In this document: positions 51,196 to 61,823 of the stretch, one piece after another
Layout: each line of letters begins with the position of its first letter
Numbering within the stretch: position 1 is the first letter of the stretch
Assembly: GCF_004363315.1 (NCBI RefSeq)
Contig: NZ_SNYL01000011.1
Span: 1-64,000, forward strand
Direction of reading: 5' to 3'
DNA length: 64,000 nucleotides
DNA from: Tepidicella xavieri
GTDB lineage: Bacteria; Pseudomonadota; Gammaproteobacteria; Burkholderiales; Burkholderiaceae_C
Notes under the pieces: generated by a model
Told to the model about the DNA's origin: nothing
Seen by the model: the letters and a program-made list of their open reading frames with translations, nothing else
The model's database searches: none
Program-made: the position numbers and the translations under genes

Positions 51196-54068
51196 GCGCG
51201 TCCGATCTGCCCCTGATCGATTTCACCCTGAACGGGACGCCCGCCCAGGCCCTGCCCGGCGAAAGCGTGTGGCAGGTGGCCCAGCGCCTGGGGGTGGCCA
51301 TTCCGCACCTGTGCCACCAGCCGGGTCTGCCCACGGCGGGCAATTGCCGCGCCTGCGTGGTGGAGGTGGAAGGGGAGCGCGTGCTGGCGCCTTCGTGCTG
51401 CCGCTTCCCTCGGGCCGGCATGGCCGTGCGCACCGACACCCCCCGCGTGCAACGCGCCCAGCGCACCGTGCTGGAACTGTTGCAGGCCGATGCGCCCGAC
51501 ACCCGCCGCCTGAAGCACGACAGCGAGCTGGCGCGATGGGCCGAGCGGCTGCATGCCGATGGCCAGCGCTTCCCGGCACGCGGGCCGTCGCAGCGGCAGA
51601 GGGCCGCCCAGGGGCCGGATACCAGCCATCCGGCCATGACCGTCAGCCTGGATGCATGCATCCAGTGCACGCGCTGCATCCGCGCCTGCCGCGACGTGCA
51701 GGGCAACGACGTGCTGGGCCTGTCGTTGCGGGGCGCTCAGGCGCAGGTCGTCTTCGACCAGGGTGACCCAATGGGCCAGAGCACCTGCGTGGCCTGTGGC
51801 GAATGCGTGCAGGCCTGCCCGACCGGGGCCATCGCGCCGGCCAACGGCGCCTACACCCGCGTGGCCGAACGGCAGGTCGATTCCGTCTGCCCCTACTGCG
51901 GCGTGGGTTGCCAGCTCACCTACCACGTGCAAGGCGAGCGCATCGACCGGGTTGAGGGCCGCGCCGGTCCGGCGAACGACGGGCGGCTCTGCGTCAAAGG
52001 CCGCTTCGGTTTCGATTACATCCACCACCCGGACCGGCTCACCGTGCCGCTGGTGCGCCGTGCCGACGCGCCGAAAAACCCGGCCCTCCTCACCCAAGGC
52101 CCCGGTGGCCGGACCGACATGGCCGCCGTGCGCGCCCAGTTCCGCGAAGCCACCTGGGACGAAGCGCTGGCGCTGGCGGCCGAGGGGCTGATGCGGGTGC
52201 GCGACGCCCAGCCCGCGAAAGGGCGCGGCGCAGCGGTGGCCGGTTTCGGTTCCGCCAAGGGCACGAACGAGGAAGCCTACCTGTTTCAGAAGCTGATCCG
52301 CAGCGCCTTCCATACCCACAACGTGGACCACTGCACGCGCCTGTGCCACGCCTCCAGCGTGGCCGCGCTGATGGAGGGCATCGGTTCTGGCGCGGTCAGC
52401 AATCCGCTGCGCGACGTGGCGCATGCCGAATTCATCTTCCTCATCGGCGCCAACCCGGCGGTCAACCACCCGGTGGGGGCGAGCTGGATCAAGAACGCCG
52501 TCAAGCGCGGTGCCCGGCTGGTGCTGGCCGACCCGCGCCGCACCGAGCTTGCCCGCCACGCCTGGCGCACGCTCACCTTCCAGCCCGGCAGCGACGTGGC
52601 GCTGCTCAACGCCATGCTCTACGTCATCCTCAGCGAGGGGTTGACCGACGACGCCTTCATCGCCGAGCGCACGCAGGACTATGCGCGGCTGCGCGACCAC
52701 ATTCTGAACGGCCCGGAACACGGGGGCGAGGACTGGCGCCCCGAAGCCATGGCGCCCATCTGCGGCATCGACGCCGAGACCATTCGCGAAGTGGCCCGCG
52801 CCTACGCCACCGCCCCAAGCAGCATGATCCTGTGGGGCATGGGCGTGAGCCAGCACACCCACGGCACCGACAACGCACGCTGCCTGATCGCGCTGGCCAT
52901 GGTCACCGGCCAGATCGGCCGCCCCGGCACCGGGCTGCACCCCTTGCGCGGCCAGAACAACGTGCAGGGCGCCAGCGACGCCGGGCTCATCCCCATGGTG
53001 CTGCCCGATTACCAGGGCGTGGCCAACGCCAGCGCCCGCGAGCAGGCCGAACGCCTGTGGGGTTTGCCGCCAGGGGCGCTTGATGTCCAACCCGGCCTGA
53101 CGGTGGTCGAAATCATCGACGCCGCCTACGACGGGCAAATCCGCGCCATGCTGATCCAAGGCGAAAACCCCGCCATGAGCGACCCCGACGCCACCCATGC
53201 CCGCGAAGCGCTGGCCCGGCTGGAGCACCTGGTGGTGCAGGACATCTTCCTGACCGAGACGGCGGCGCTGGCCGACGTGGTGCTGCCTGCCACCGCCTGG
53301 CCTGAAAAGACCGGCACCGTCACCAACACCGACCGCACCGTGCAACTCGGCCGCAAAGCCGTGGCCGCGCCCGGCCAGGCCCGCGCCGATGCGTGGATCA
53401 CCGAGCAGTTGGCCCAGCGGCTGGGGCTGCCCTGGGCCTACGGCATCGCGGCCGACGGCAGCGGCGCCGAGCCCGACAGCGGCATCGGCCGGGTGTACGA
53501 GGAGATGCGCGCTCTCATGCCGTCGATTGCCGGACTCTCGTGGCGCCGGCTGCTGCAGGCCGGCGCCGTCACACACCCGGTGCGCAGCGAAGACGACCCC
53601 GGCCAGCCCATCGTGTTCATGGATCGCTTTTCCACCCCCAGCGGCAAGGCGAGGCTGGTGCCCGTGGGCCTGCGCGAGCCGGCCGAGCGCCCGGATGCCG
53701 AATACCCCCTCGTGCTGGTGACGGGCCGCCAACTGGAGCACTGGCACACCGGCTCCATGACCCGGCGCAGCGATGTGCTGGACGCGCTGGAGCCCGCCCC
53801 CACCGTCAGCCTGCACCCGGCGACCATCGAGCGGCTCGGTCTGCAGCCCGGGGCCTGGGCGCGCATCACCAGCCGCCGTGGCGAAGCGCACGTGCGCGTG
53901 CGCGCCGACGAGGGCATCCAGCCCCATGTGGCCTTCATGCCGTTTGCCTATGTGGAGGCGGCTGCCAATCTGCTGACCATTGCGGCTTTGGACCCGGTCG
54001 GCAAGATCGCGGAGGTGAAATACTGCGCGGTGCGCATCGCTGCGCATGCGCCGGCCGGCGCGGCTTGA
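51192..54068 (+). CDS. fdsA: Formate dehydrogenase alpha subunit (Mo/W-bis-MGD)
   Basis: The 958-residue catalytic subunit oxidises formate to CO2. Domains in order: a NuoG-like [2Fe-2S] domain (CHQPGLPTAGNCRAC), two [4Fe-4S] ferredoxin clusters (CIQCTRCIRACR and CVACGECVQACP), the molybdopterin N-terminal cluster (CPYCGVGC), then the bis-MGD core. The active-site residue is Cys385-His386 in TRLCHASS, a cysteine where E. coli FdhF has selenocysteine. C-terminal residues form the MGD-binding domain. The usual small partner FdsD and the FdhD/FdsC sulfurtransferase are not in the window. Confidence 0.94.
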   Translation: MSASDLPLIDFTLNGTPAQALPGESVWQVAQRLGVAIPHLCHQPGLPTAGNCRACVVEVEGERVLAPSCCRFPRAGMAVRTDTPRVQRAQRTVLELLQADAPDTRRLKHDSELARWAERLHADGQRFPARGPSQRQRAAQGPDTSHPAMTVSLDACIQCTRCIRACRDVQGNDVLGLSLRGAQAQVVFDQGDPMGQSTCVACGECVQACPTGAIAPANGAYTRVAERQVDSVCPYCGVGCQLTYHVQGERIDRVEGRAGPANDGRLCVKGRFGFDYIHHPDRLTVPLVRRADAPKNPALLTQGPGGRTDMAAVRAQFREATWDEALALAAEGLMRVRDAQPAKGRGAAVAGFGSAKGTNEEAYLFQKLIRSAFHTHNVDHCTRLCHASSVAALMEGIGSGAVSNPLRDVAHAEFIFLIGANPAVNHPVGASWIKNAVKRGARLVLADPRRTELARHAWRTLTFQPGSDVALLNAMLYVILSEGLTDDAFIAERTQDYARLRDHILNGPEHGGEDWRPEAMAPICGIDAETIREVARAYATAPSSMILWGMGVSQHTHGTDNARCLIALAMVTGQIGRPGTGLHPLRGQNNVQGASDAGLIPMVLPDYQGVANASAREQAERLWGLPPGALDVQPGLTVVEIIDAAYDGQIRAMLIQGENPAMSDPDATHAREALARLEHLVVQDIFLTETAALADVVLPATAWPEKTGTVTNTDRTVQLGRKAVAAPGQARADAWITEQLAQRLGLPWAYGIAADGSGAEPDSGIGRVYEEMRALMPSIAGLSWRRLLQAGAVTHPVRSEDDPGQPIVFMDRFSTPSGKARLVPVGLREPAERPDAEYPLVLVTGRQLEHWHTGSMTRRSDVLDALEPAPTVSLHPATIERLGLQPGAWARITSRRGEAHVRVRADEGIQPHVAFMPFAYVEAAANLLTIAALDPVGKIAEVKYCAVRIAAHAPAGAA

Positions 54069-54156
54069 TCTGGCGCAAGGGTCTGCGGCACACTCCCTGT
54101 TAGGATGGCGTCAGGCCATCGGCCTGGTGGCTCGATCCCTACCCATGGAGCTTTGC

Positions 54157-54594
54157 ATGTTCAACAAAATTCTCGTGCCTTCCGACGGTTCCAAGCTCGC
54201 GCACGGCGCCGCCGAGTTCGCCGCCGATCTGGCCAAGCACCACGGCGCGCAGGTCGTGGGGCTGTATGTGATCGACCCCTTCCCCTACATCGGCATCGGC
54301 GACGCTTCCGCCGCCGGCCTGCAGGCCTACATGGCCGAAGCCCAGGCTGCGGCCGACCGCGCCCTCAATGACATCCGCCAGTGCTGTGAAGCGCGTGGCG
54401 TGACCTTTGCCGGCGACACCATCGAGCGCAATGTGACCTACGAGGGCATCCTGGAGACGGCCGACGCCGAGGGGTGCGACCTCATCGTCATGGGCTCGCA
54501 CGGCCGCAAAGGCGTGCAGGCCCTGATTCTGGGCAGCGTGGCCCAAAAAGTGCTGACCCACGCCAAAGTGCCGGTGCTCATCGTCAAGCCCTGA
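54157..54594 (+). CDS. Universal stress protein (UspA family)
   Basis: The 145-residue UspA-fold protein has the ATP-binding signature GSHGRKGVQALILGS (G-2x-G-9x-GS), so it probably binds ATP. It starts at 54157, with GGAG 6 bases upstream; the upstream part of the open frame overlaps fdsA and is not coding. It may protect cells during energy stress. It lies on the same strand 88 bases after formate dehydrogenase. Confidence 0.92.
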   Translation: MFNKILVPSDGSKLAHGAAEFAADLAKHHGAQVVGLYVIDPFPYIGIGDASAAGLQAYMAEAQAAADRALNDIRQCCEARGVTFAGDTIERNVTYEGILETADAEGCDLIVMGSHGRKGVQALILGSVAQKVLTHAKVPVLIVKP

Positions 54595-54709
54595 GCATGG
54601 CCAACCGCTGGGCGCCATGCCCAGCGCGGCGCAAGGGCATTGGCCCGGCCGGGCGGCCCGTGGCGCGGGGGCTTCCTAGAATGTTGGCCTCATCGTGCCA
54701 GGGGCTTGC

Positions 54710-57700
54710 ATGTCCGAACACCCGGTTTCTTCCTCCGACGCCGTCACCGATGCCTCCTTGCCCGCCGCGGCGGCTGGGCAGGGGGTCATCCGCATCCGTG
54801 GCGCGCGCCAGCACAACCTCAAGCACGTCGATCTGGACATCCGCACCGGCGAGTTGACCGTCGTCACCGGCCCCAGTGGCTCGGGCAAGTCCAGCTTGGT
54901 GTTCGACACCCTGTTTGCCGAAGGGCAGCGCCGCTATGTCGAGACGTTCAGCGCCTACGCCCGCCAGTTCCTCGACCGCATGGACAAGCCCGCGGTGGAC
55001 AAGGTGGAGGGGGTGCCGCCAGCGATTGCCATCGATCAGACCAACCCGGTGCGTTCATCGCGCTCCACCGTGGGCACGATGACCGAACTCAACGACCACC
55101 TCAAGCTGCTGTTCGCGCGCGCGGCGCAGTTGTTCGACCGGCGCACCGCGCAGCCGGTGCGTCACGATACCCCCGACACCATTTATGAGACCTTGCGCCA
55201 GCGGGCCGAGGCCGCGGGCGACCCGAGGCTGGTGATCACCTTTCCGGTGGAATTGCCCGCCAGTGCCACGCCGCAAGACATCGAGCAGTGGCTGGCGGCC
55301 AGCGGCTTTACCCGGGTGCAGGCCGAGCGGCTGGTCACCCGGGCGTCGGCCCCCGAGGCGGCCCGCTCCGCCAAAACCGCCAAGCGCGGCCGGGCTCCGT
55401 CGGCGGCTCCGGCGCAGGTGCGGGTGCTGGACGTGGTGGCCGATCGCTTTCGCTTCAGCCGCGCCGAGCGCGCCCGCGTGATCGAAGCGCTGGAACTGGC
55501 GCTCCACCGGGGCCATGGGCAACTCACGGTCTATGCCTTGCGTGATGAAGGGGCGCAGGCCGCATCGGGCGATGCGGGTGGGCCTGCCGCGCCAGACGAT
55601 GGCGCCGAGTGCTGGCGATTTTCCGCCGGCCTGCATTGCCCAGACAGCGATTGGCGCTATGCCGAGCCGGTGCCTTCGATGTTTTCTTTCAACTCGCCGG
55701 TGGGGGCGTGCGAGACGTGCCGCGGCTTTGGCCGCGTCATCGGGGTGGACATGGGGCTGGTCATCCCGAACGACAAGCTCACGCTGCGCGCGGGGGCCAT
55801 CAAGCCCATGCAGACGCCCGCCTGGAAGGAGTGTCAAGACGACCTGATGCGCCATGCCGAGGCCGCCGGCATTCCCCGCGATACGCCGTGGTACCAGTTG
55901 AGCGAGGCGCAAAAGGCCTGGGTCATCGAGGGCTCGCCCGAATGGAGCGGCAACTGGACCCAGCAGTGGTATGGGGTGCGCCGTTTTTTCGACTATCTGG
56001 AGAGCAAGGCGTACAAGATGCACATTCGGGTGTTGCTGTCGAAGTACCGCAGCTACACCGAGTGCCCGGATTGCCGGGGGGCGCGGCTCAAGAGCGAGAG
56101 CCTGCTCTGGCGCCTAGGCACCAAGGCCGATGCGGATGCGGTGCTGCCACCTGCCCAGCGCTTCATGCCGGTGGGGGTGGAATGGACGCGCGAGCAGTTG
56201 GAGGCGCTGCCGGGCCTGTGCTTGCACGACCTGATGCAGTTGCCGATCGAGCGGTTGCGCCGTTTTTTTGCGCTGTTGAAAGGAGCGGCCGAGGGGGCCG
56301 ACGGTTGGTTGGCGCTTGCTGCTGAGGTGGGGGGAGTACCGAGCACCTCATGCCGTCCGCTGCGCGGCCAAAAATCGGTGCCCGGCACTCCCCCCACCTC
56401 AGCGGGTACGGGCGAACGCATGGTATCTGACCCACTGCGCGCCGATGCCGCCACGCAGGGCGGCGAGGGTACGGCGGGCGACGATTTTGGCTTGCCGCAT
56501 GAGGCGTCCGCCGTACCCTCGTCGCCCCACCAGAGGCCCACCGAGAAACACCCGTCGAGTACCCAAGCCAGCCCACCAGCCGGCGAAGCCCAAGCCCTCA
56601 AGCTGCTGTTCGACGAAATCACCGCCCGCCTGAAATACCTGTGCGATGTGGGCATCGGCTACCTCACGCTCGACCGGCAAAGCCGTACCTTGAGCGGCGG
56701 CGAAGTGCAGCGCATCAACCTCACCACCGCCCTGGGCACCTCGCTGGTCAACACCCTGTTCGTGCTGGACGAGCCCAGCATCGGCCTGCACCCGCGCGAC
56801 ATGCACCGCATCAACCAGGCCATGCATCGCTTGCGCGACGCTGGCAACACCCTGGTCGTGGTCGAGCATGACCCCGCCGTCATGCTGGCGGCCGACCGCA
56901 TCATCGACATGGGCCCCGGCCCCGGCGAGCGTGGCGGACGCATCGTGTTCGACGGCACGGTGGCCCAACTGCGCGAGGCCGATACCCTCACCGGCGCCTA
57001 CCTGGGCGGGCGCAAGCAGGTGGGTTTCGGCTTCAAGCGCATGGTCACCGAGGCCACGCCCCGGCTCGTGCTGGAGGGCGCGCGCGAGCACAATCTGCGC
57101 CATCTCACGGTGGCGTTCCCCTTGCAGCGGCTGGTGGTGGTTACCGGGGTATCGGGCTCCGGCAAATCCACGCTGATACAGGATGTGCTGGTGCCGGCCT
57201 TGATGCGCCATTTCGGGCAGGTCACCGAAACGCCCGGCGCCCACGACCGGCTGCTCGGCGCCGAGCAGCTCAGCGGCGTGGTGTTCGTCGATCAATCGCC
57301 CATTGGTAAGACGGCCCGCTCCAACCCGGTCAGCTACGTGGGTGCGTGGGATGCCATTCGCGACCTGTTCGCCAGCACGCCTTTGGCCCAGCAGCGCGGC
57401 TATACGGCGGCCAAATTCAGCTTCAACAGCGGCGACGGGCGTTGCCCCACGTGTGGCGGCTCGGGCTTCGAGCACGTGGAAATGCAGTTCCTCAGCGACG
57501 TGTACCTGCGCTGCCCCGATTGCGATGGCCGGCGCTACCGGCCGGAGGTGCTGGAGGTCACGCTCGAACGCGGCGGCCGCAGCCTGCATGTGGCCGATGT
57601 GCTGGCGCTGACGGTCAGCGAAGCGGTGCAGCTGTTTGCCCAGGACCGGGAAGTGCTCGTGGGCTTGCAGCCCATCGTCGATGTGGGGCTGGAGTATGTG

Positions 57701-60700
57701 AAGCTGGGGCAGCCCGTGCCCACGCTCAGCGGCGGCGAGGCGCAACGCCTGAAGCTGGCCGGGCACTTGGCCGATGCGGCCCGCGCGCGTTCGGCATCGG
57801 GGTCGGGCAAGCGCGCCAGCCGCAGCGCCTCGGGCCAGCCGCTGGCCACCAAGGGCATGCTGTTCGTCTTCGATGAGCCGACCACCGGCCTGCATTTCGA
57901 TGACATCGCCAAGCTGATGCGCGCGCTGCGCAAGCTGCTGGAGGTGGGGCATTCCCTGATCGTGATCGAGCACAACCTGGACGTGATTCGCGCCAGCGAC
58001 TGGTTGATCGATCTGGGGCCTGAAGGCGGCGACCAAGGGGGGCTGCTGGTGGCCGAGGGCCCGCCCGAGGCGGTGCGTTTGCATCCGCACAGCCACACCG
58101 GCCAGGCGCTGCGCGAGTACGCCGAGGCGGTGGGCGAGCTGACCATGGCGCAGGAGGGGCGGGTGACGGATTACCTGCCTCTTCGGGGTGAGGTGGGGTC
58201 TGCGCCTGTGGCTTGGGCTGATAGATTGGCGCTTGCTGCCGGGTCAAGGGGAGTGCCGGACTCGTCAGTCACAAGCTCCGATTCCTCGCCCGGCACGCCC
58301 CTTGCCCCGGCGGGAGCCTTGGGGATCGCTGCGCTTGCGCATGCAGGGGTCGCGAAAAAATCGCCCCATGCTGGGCAGGGGATACGCCCCGGCAAGGAAT
58401 TGGAGCCTGCGACTGACGCGCCGGGGCGTATCCCCTGCCCAGCCGCGAGGTCTCCGAACGAAACCGCCACACCGCCCCAAAATGCCATCCGCATCATCAA
58501 CGCGCGGGAACACAACCTCAAGGGCCTGTCGGTGGACATTCCCCGGGGCAAGTTCAACGTCATCACCGGCGTCAGCGGATCGGGCAAGTCCACGCTGGCG
58601 TTCGACATCTTGTTCAACGAAGGCCAGCGCCGCTATCTCGAAAGCCTCAACGCCTATGCCCGCAGCATCGTCCAGCCCGCAGGCCGGCCCGAGGTCGATG
58701 CGGTGTACGGCATCCCGCCTACGGTGGCCATCGAGCAGCGCTTGTCGCGCGGCGGCGCCAAATCCACCGTCGGCACCACCACCGAAGTCTGGCACTTCTT
58801 GCGTCTGCTGTATGTGAAGCTGGGCACCCAGCATTGCGTGCATGACGGCGCCCCCGTGCAGCCGCAAACCCCAGAGAGCATTCTGGCGCAGCTCATGAGT
58901 GGCTTTCGGGGCCAGCACATTGGCGTGCTGGCCCCCCTGGTGGTGCACCGCAAAGGGGTGTATGCCGAGCTGGCCGACTCGGCGCGGCAGCGTGGGCACA
59001 CCCATTTGCGGGTCGATGGCGAATTCGTGCCGACCCAGGGTTTCCCGCGCATCGATCGGTTCAAGGAACACACCATCGAGCTGCCCGTGGGCAGCCTGGA
59101 TGTCACGCCCGAGGCCGAGGGCGATTTGCACCGCCTACTGGCGCAAGCCCTCGAACACGGCAAGGGCGTGGTGCACGTGCTGTCGGGGCTCGACGGGCTG
59201 GAGGCGGCGCTGGCCGCCGGCGCCTCCACCCGAGACATCGGACAGTTGCAGGTGTATTCCACCCGCCGCGCGTGCCCCGTGTGCGCCACCAGCTACGCCG
59301 AACTGGACCCGCGCCTGTTCTCCTACAACAGCAAGCACGGCTGGTGCCCGGACTGCGTGGGCACTGGCGTGCAACTGACCCGCGAGCAACGCCAGGCGTT
59401 CGACGATTCGGTGCGCGATGACGAGCAGGGCCGCGAGCGCCGCCTGAGCGAACCCGACATCGATGCGGTGGGCGATCAGCCCTGCCCCAGTTGCGCCGGC
59501 ACCCGCCTCCATGCCATCGCCCGCGCGGTGCGTTTTCAGGGCTACGCCATCACCGATCTGGCGCGCCTGAGCGTGCGCGACCTGCACGCCTTGGTGCGCG
59601 ACTGGCGCCAATCTGGCCGCCTGACGGCCCGGCAAGCCGAGATCGTCCGCGACCTGCTGCCCGAAATCGAAAGCCGCCTGGCCTTTTTGCAGGACGTGGG
59701 GCTGGGCTACCTCACGCTGGATCGGGGCGCCCCCACGCTCAGCGGCGGGGAGGCGCAACGCATCCGCCTGGCGGCCCAACTCGGCTCCAATCTGCAGGGG
59801 GTGTGCTACGTGCTCGACGAACCCACCATCGGCCTGCACGCGCGGGACAATCAAATGCTGCTCGATGCCTTGCGGCGCTTGGGCGATCAGGGCAATACGC
59901 TGGTGGTGGTGGAGCACGACGAGGACACCATTCGCCGCGCCGATCACGTCATCGATATCGGGCCGAGTGCCGGGGTGCGGGGTGGGCGTGTGGTGGCCGA
60001 GGGTTCGGTGGATGATGTGATGGCTGCTGCCGATTCACAGACGGGGCGGTATCTCTTGCATGCGATGAAGCATCCGTTGCAGGCGCGGCGGTTCGTGCCC
60101 GCTCCTCTCGCTGCCGAGGGCAGGGGTGTGCGGGACTCGTCAGTCGCAGGCTCCGATGCCTCGCTCGGCACGCTCCTGCCCTCGGCGGGAGGCGCGGTGC
60201 GCAGTGCGACAGACGATGCCCCAGCTTCCGCCGGGTCTTTCCCCGCGGCCGCACTCCGTTCCGCCCCTTCAGCCGGGGAGGGCTTGCCCCCCGGTAAGGA
60301 ATCGGAGCTTGCGACTGACGCACCGGGGGGCAAGCCCTCCCCGGCCACGAGGCCAGAGAGCGAAACCCCAACCGAGCCCATCCTCTGGCTCACCGTCAAA
60401 GGTGCCACCCTCCACAACCTGCAACACATCACCGTCCACGTACCGCTCAAACGCCTGGTGGCGGTCACCGGCGTCAGCGGATCGGGCAAGTCCACCCTCG
60501 CGCGGGATGTGCTGCTGGCCAATGTGGCCGCGGCCGTTCACATGCAGGCCAGCAAGGCCGGCCGCGATGCCTGGGAGGCCGGCCAGCGGCCGTCGTGGCA
60601 GGGCTGCGAAGGCGTGGTGGGCACCGAAGCCATCCAGCGCGTGCTGGAGGTGGACCAAACCCCCATCGGCAAGACGCCGCGTTCTTGCCCGGCCACCTAC

Positions 60701-61444
60701 ATCGGCTTTTGGGACACCATCCGCAAGCTGTTTGCCGAAACCCTGGAGGCCAAAGCCCGTGGCTTTGGGGCGGCCCGCTTCAGCTTCAACACCGGCGATG
60801 GCCGCTGCCCCGTCTGCGAAGGGCAGGGCATGCGCACCATCGAGATGAGCTTTCTGCCCGACGTGAAAGTGCCGTGCGAGGCGTGCCATGGCGCCCGCTT
60901 CAACCCCGAGACGCTGGCCGTGACCTGGCGCGGCAAGAGCATTGGCGACGTGCTGCGCATGGAGGTGGACGAAGCCGTGGATTTCTTCGCCACCATGCCC
61001 AGCATCGCGCACCCGCTGCAATTGCTGCGCGATGTGGGGCTGGGCTACCTGACCCTGGGCCAGCCTTCGCCCACCTTGAGCGGCGGCGAGGCCCAGCGCA
61101 TCAAACTGGTGACCGAACTGACCAAGGTGCGCGACGATGTGGGACGGCGCGGCCAGAAAGCGCCGCACACGCTGTATGTGCTCGACGAGCCCACGGTGGG
61201 CTTGCACATGGCCGATGTGGACAGGCTCATCCGCGTGCTGCACCGGCTCGTGGATGGCGGACACAGCGTGGTCGTGATCGAGCACGATCTGGACGTGATC
61301 GCCGAAGCCGACTGGGTCATCGATCTGGGGCCCGAAGGCGGGGCCGGTGGGGGCCGCATCGTCGCGCAAGGCACGCCGGAAGATTTGGTGGCCAGCGGCA
61401 CGCACACCGGGCGCGCGCTGGCGCCCGTGTTGGCCCGGCGCTGA
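54710..61444 (+). CDS. uvrA: Tandem UvrA with four ABC ATPase domains and in-frame palindromic insertions
   Basis: The 2244-residue product is two UvrA units joined head to tail. Unit 1 (about 25-1150) and unit 2 (about 1255-2244) each have two ABC ATPases. Walker A sites lie near residues 55, 813, 1286 and 1921, all GxSGSGKS. SGGE signatures include those near 661, 1677 and 2123, each followed by a DEPxxGLH Walker B. The CxxC zinc modules are kept in both units. UvrA recognises DNA damage and loads UvrB; tandem forms are known in Burkholderiales, with about 1950 residues. The excess here comes from three insertions (about 534-627, 1173-1252 and 1798-1886). GTG at 54695 is an alternative start. 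No LexA box is seen. Confidence 0.92.
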   Translation: MSEHPVSSSDAVTDASLPAAAAGQGVIRIRGARQHNLKHVDLDIRTGELTVVTGPSGSGKSSLVFDTLFAEGQRRYVETFSAYARQFLDRMDKPAVDKVEGVPPAIAIDQTNPVRSSRSTVGTMTELNDHLKLLFARAAQLFDRRTAQPVRHDTPDTIYETLRQRAEAAGDPRLVITFPVELPASATPQDIEQWLAASGFTRVQAERLVTRASAPEAARSAKTAKRGRAPSAAPAQVRVLDVVADRFRFSRAERARVIEALELALHRGHGQLTVYALRDEGAQAASGDAGGPAAPDDGAECWRFSAGLHCPDSDWRYAEPVPSMFSFNSPVGACETCRGFGRVIGVDMGLVIPNDKLTLRAGAIKPMQTPAWKECQDDLMRHAEAAGIPRDTPWYQLSEAQKAWVIEGSPEWSGNWTQQWYGVRRFFDYLESKAYKMHIRVLLSKYRSYTECPDCRGARLKSESLLWRLGTKADADAVLPPAQRFMPVGVEWTREQLEALPGLCLHDLMQLPIERLRRFFALLKGAAEGADGWLALAAEVGGVPSTSCRPLRGQKSVPGTPPTSAGTGERMVSDPLRADAATQGGEGTAGDDFGLPHEASAVPSSPHQRPTEKHPSSTQASPPAGEAQALKLLFDEITARLKYLCDVGIGYLTLDRQSRTLSGGEVQRINLTTALGTSLVNTLFVLDEPSIGLHPRDMHRINQAMHRLRDAGNTLVVVEHDPAVMLAADRIIDMGPGPGERGGRIVFDGTVAQLREADTLTGAYLGGRKQVGFGFKRMVTEATPRLVLEGAREHNLRHLTVAFPLQRLVVVTGVSGSGKSTLIQDVLVPALMRHFGQVTETPGAHDRLLGAEQLSGVVFVDQSPIGKTARSNPVSYVGAWDAIRDLFASTPLAQQRGYTAAKFSFNSGDGRCPTCGGSGFEHVEMQFLSDVYLRCPDCDGRRYRPEVLEVTLERGGRSLHVADVLALTVSEAVQLFAQDREVLVGLQPIVDVGLEYVKLGQPVPTLSGGEAQRLKLAGHLADAARARSASGSGKRASRSASGQPLATKGMLFVFDEPTTGLHFDDIAKLMRALRKLLEVGHSLIVIEHNLDVIRASDWLIDLGPEGGDQGGLLVAEGPPEAVRLHPHSHTGQALREYAEAVGELTMAQEGRVTDYLPLRGEVGSAPVAWADRLALAAGSRGVPDSSVTSSDSSPGTPLAPAGALGIAALAHAGVAKKSPHAGQGIRPGKELEPATDAPGRIPCPAARSPNETATPPQNAIRIINAREHNLKGLSVDIPRGKFNVITGVSGSGKSTLAFDILFNEGQRRYLESLNAYARSIVQPAGRPEVDAVYGIPPTVAIEQRLSRGGAKSTVGTTTEVWHFLRLLYVKLGTQHCVHDGAPVQPQTPESILAQLMSGFRGQHIGVLAPLVVHRKGVYAELADSARQRGHTHLRVDGEFVPTQGFPRIDRFKEHTIELPVGSLDVTPEAEGDLHRLLAQALEHGKGVVHVLSGLDGLEAALAAGASTRDIGQLQVYSTRRACPVCATSYAELDPRLFSYNSKHGWCPDCVGTGVQLTREQRQAFDDSVRDDEQGRERRLSEPDIDAVGDQPCPSCAGTRLHAIARAVRFQGYAITDLARLSVRDLHALVRDWRQSGRLTARQAEIVRDLLPEIESRLAFLQDVGLGYLTLDRGAPTLSGGEAQRIRLAAQLGSNLQGVCYVLDEPTIGLHARDNQMLLDALRRLGDQGNTLVVVEHDEDTIRRADHVIDIGPSAGVRGGRVVAEGSVDDVMAAADSQTGRYLLHAMKHPLQARRFVPAPLAAEGRGVRDSSVAGSDASLGTLLPSAGGAVRSATDDAPASAGSFPAAALRSAPSAGEGLPPGKESELATDAPGGKPSPATRPESETPTEPILWLTVKGATLHNLQHITVHVPLKRLVAVTGVSGSGKSTLARDVLLANVAAAVHMQASKAGRDAWEAGQRPSWQGCEGVVGTEAIQRVLEVDQTPIGKTPRSCPATYIGFWDTIRKLFAETLEAKARGFGAARFSFNTGDGRCPVCEGQGMRTIEMSFLPDVKVPCEACHGARFNPETLAVTWRGKSIGDVLRMEVDEAVDFFATMPSIAHPLQLLRDVGLGYLTLGQPSPTLSGGEAQRIKLVTELTKVRDDVGRRGQKAPHTLYVLDEPTVGLHMADVDRLIRVLHRLVDGGHSVVVIEHDLDVIAEADWVIDLGPEGGAGGGRIVAQGTPEDLVASGTHTGRALAPVLARR
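56309..56590. repeat. In-frame palindromic insertion 1 in uvrA
   Basis: Two hairpins lie side by side. The first has 27-base arms, 56321-56347 and 56377-56403, with two mismatches and a 29-base loop. The second has 23-base arms, 56458-56480 and 56505-56527, with two mismatches and a 24-base loop. The loops are related but in opposite orientation (CCTCATGC...CCAAAAATCG against its reverse complement). The insertion encodes a Pro/Ser/Thr-rich linker before the first SGGE signature. Its left flank TTGGCGCTTGCTGC (56309-56322) recurs exactly at insertion 2. Confidence 0.85.
58226..58465. repeat. In-frame palindromic insertion 2 in uvrA
   Basis: Hairpin A has 22-base arms (58238-58259 and 58290-58311, two mismatches). 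Hairpin B has perfect 24-base arms (58370-58393 and 58420-58443). The loops carry the same core in opposite directions: CGTCAGTCACAAGCTCC at 58263-58279 and GGAGCCTGCGACTGACG at 58402-58418. The insertion lies between the two UvrA units and encodes a disordered linker. It shares its left flank with insertion 1 and its right flank (CGAGG...CGAAACC) with insertion 3. Confidence 0.9.
60102..60367. repeat. In-frame palindromic insertion 3 in uvrA
   Basis: Hairpin C has 21-base arms (60113-60133 and 60166-60186, three mismatches). Hairpin D has perfect 24-base arms (60272-60295 and 60322-60345). Loop cores CGTCAGTCGCAGGCTCC (60138-60154) and GGAGCTTGCGACTGACG (60304-60320) are the same as in insertion 2, again in opposite orientation, while the stems differ. 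At protein level hairpins A and C both encode a DSSV...SD...GT pattern, and B and D both encode PGKE...ATDAPG. The site is between the third and fourth ATPase domains. Confidence 0.9.
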
Positions 61445-61449
61445 AGGTC

Positions 61450-61809
61450 ATGCCCAAGCCCCGCGGCCCGTTGCCGCAGGTGGTGTACATCCACCCCGAT
61501 GCCCCGCCCCAGCCGGCCTGGGGCCAGCCCTGCAACGGCTGTGGCGTCTGCTGCCTGGCCGAGCCTTGTCCGTTGGGCATGGTGCTGTCGCGGCGTCGGC
61601 GCGGCAGTTGCATCGCCTTGCGTTGGGACGCTGCCGCCAGCCAATACCGTTGCGGGGCGCTGGTGGACCCGCCGGCCTTCCTGCCCGTCGGCTGGCGCTG
61701 GGTGGCCTCGCTGTGGCGCCGCTGGGTGCATCGCTGGATCGCGGCCGGCCAGGGCTGCGACGCCACCTTGCGTGGCGAGCGGGACAGTGGGCCGGGCCGC
61801 GGCCACTGA
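61450..61809 (+). CDS. Small cysteine-cluster protein (YkgJ-like)
   Basis: The 119-residue product has a tight cysteine cluster, CNGCGVCCLAEPCPLG (residues 28-43), resembling the YkgJ/CxxCxxCC type of putative metal or iron-sulfur proteins. A basic, Trp-rich C-terminal half follows. Its function is unknown. It begins six bases after uvrA and may be cotranscribed. The gene converges with the coiled-coil protein gene 14 bases downstream. Confidence 0.75.
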   Translation: MPKPRGPLPQVVYIHPDAPPQPAWGQPCNGCGVCCLAEPCPLGMVLSRRRRGSCIALRWDAAASQYRCGALVDPPAFLPVGWRWVASLWRRWVHRWIAAGQGCDATLRGERDSGPGRGH

Positions 61810-61823
61810 GCCGGGCGGCGGCT

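Noticed and set aside
50940-54047. Minus-strand open frame of about 1035 codons opposite fdsA
   Set aside because: Same GC shadow effect; fdsA has all cofactor motifs.
58312-58369. A third hairpin between A and B in insertion 2
   Set aside because: Only about five bases pair (TGGGG/CCCCA). The AAAAATCG resemblance to the insertion 1 loop is suggestive but too weak to call.
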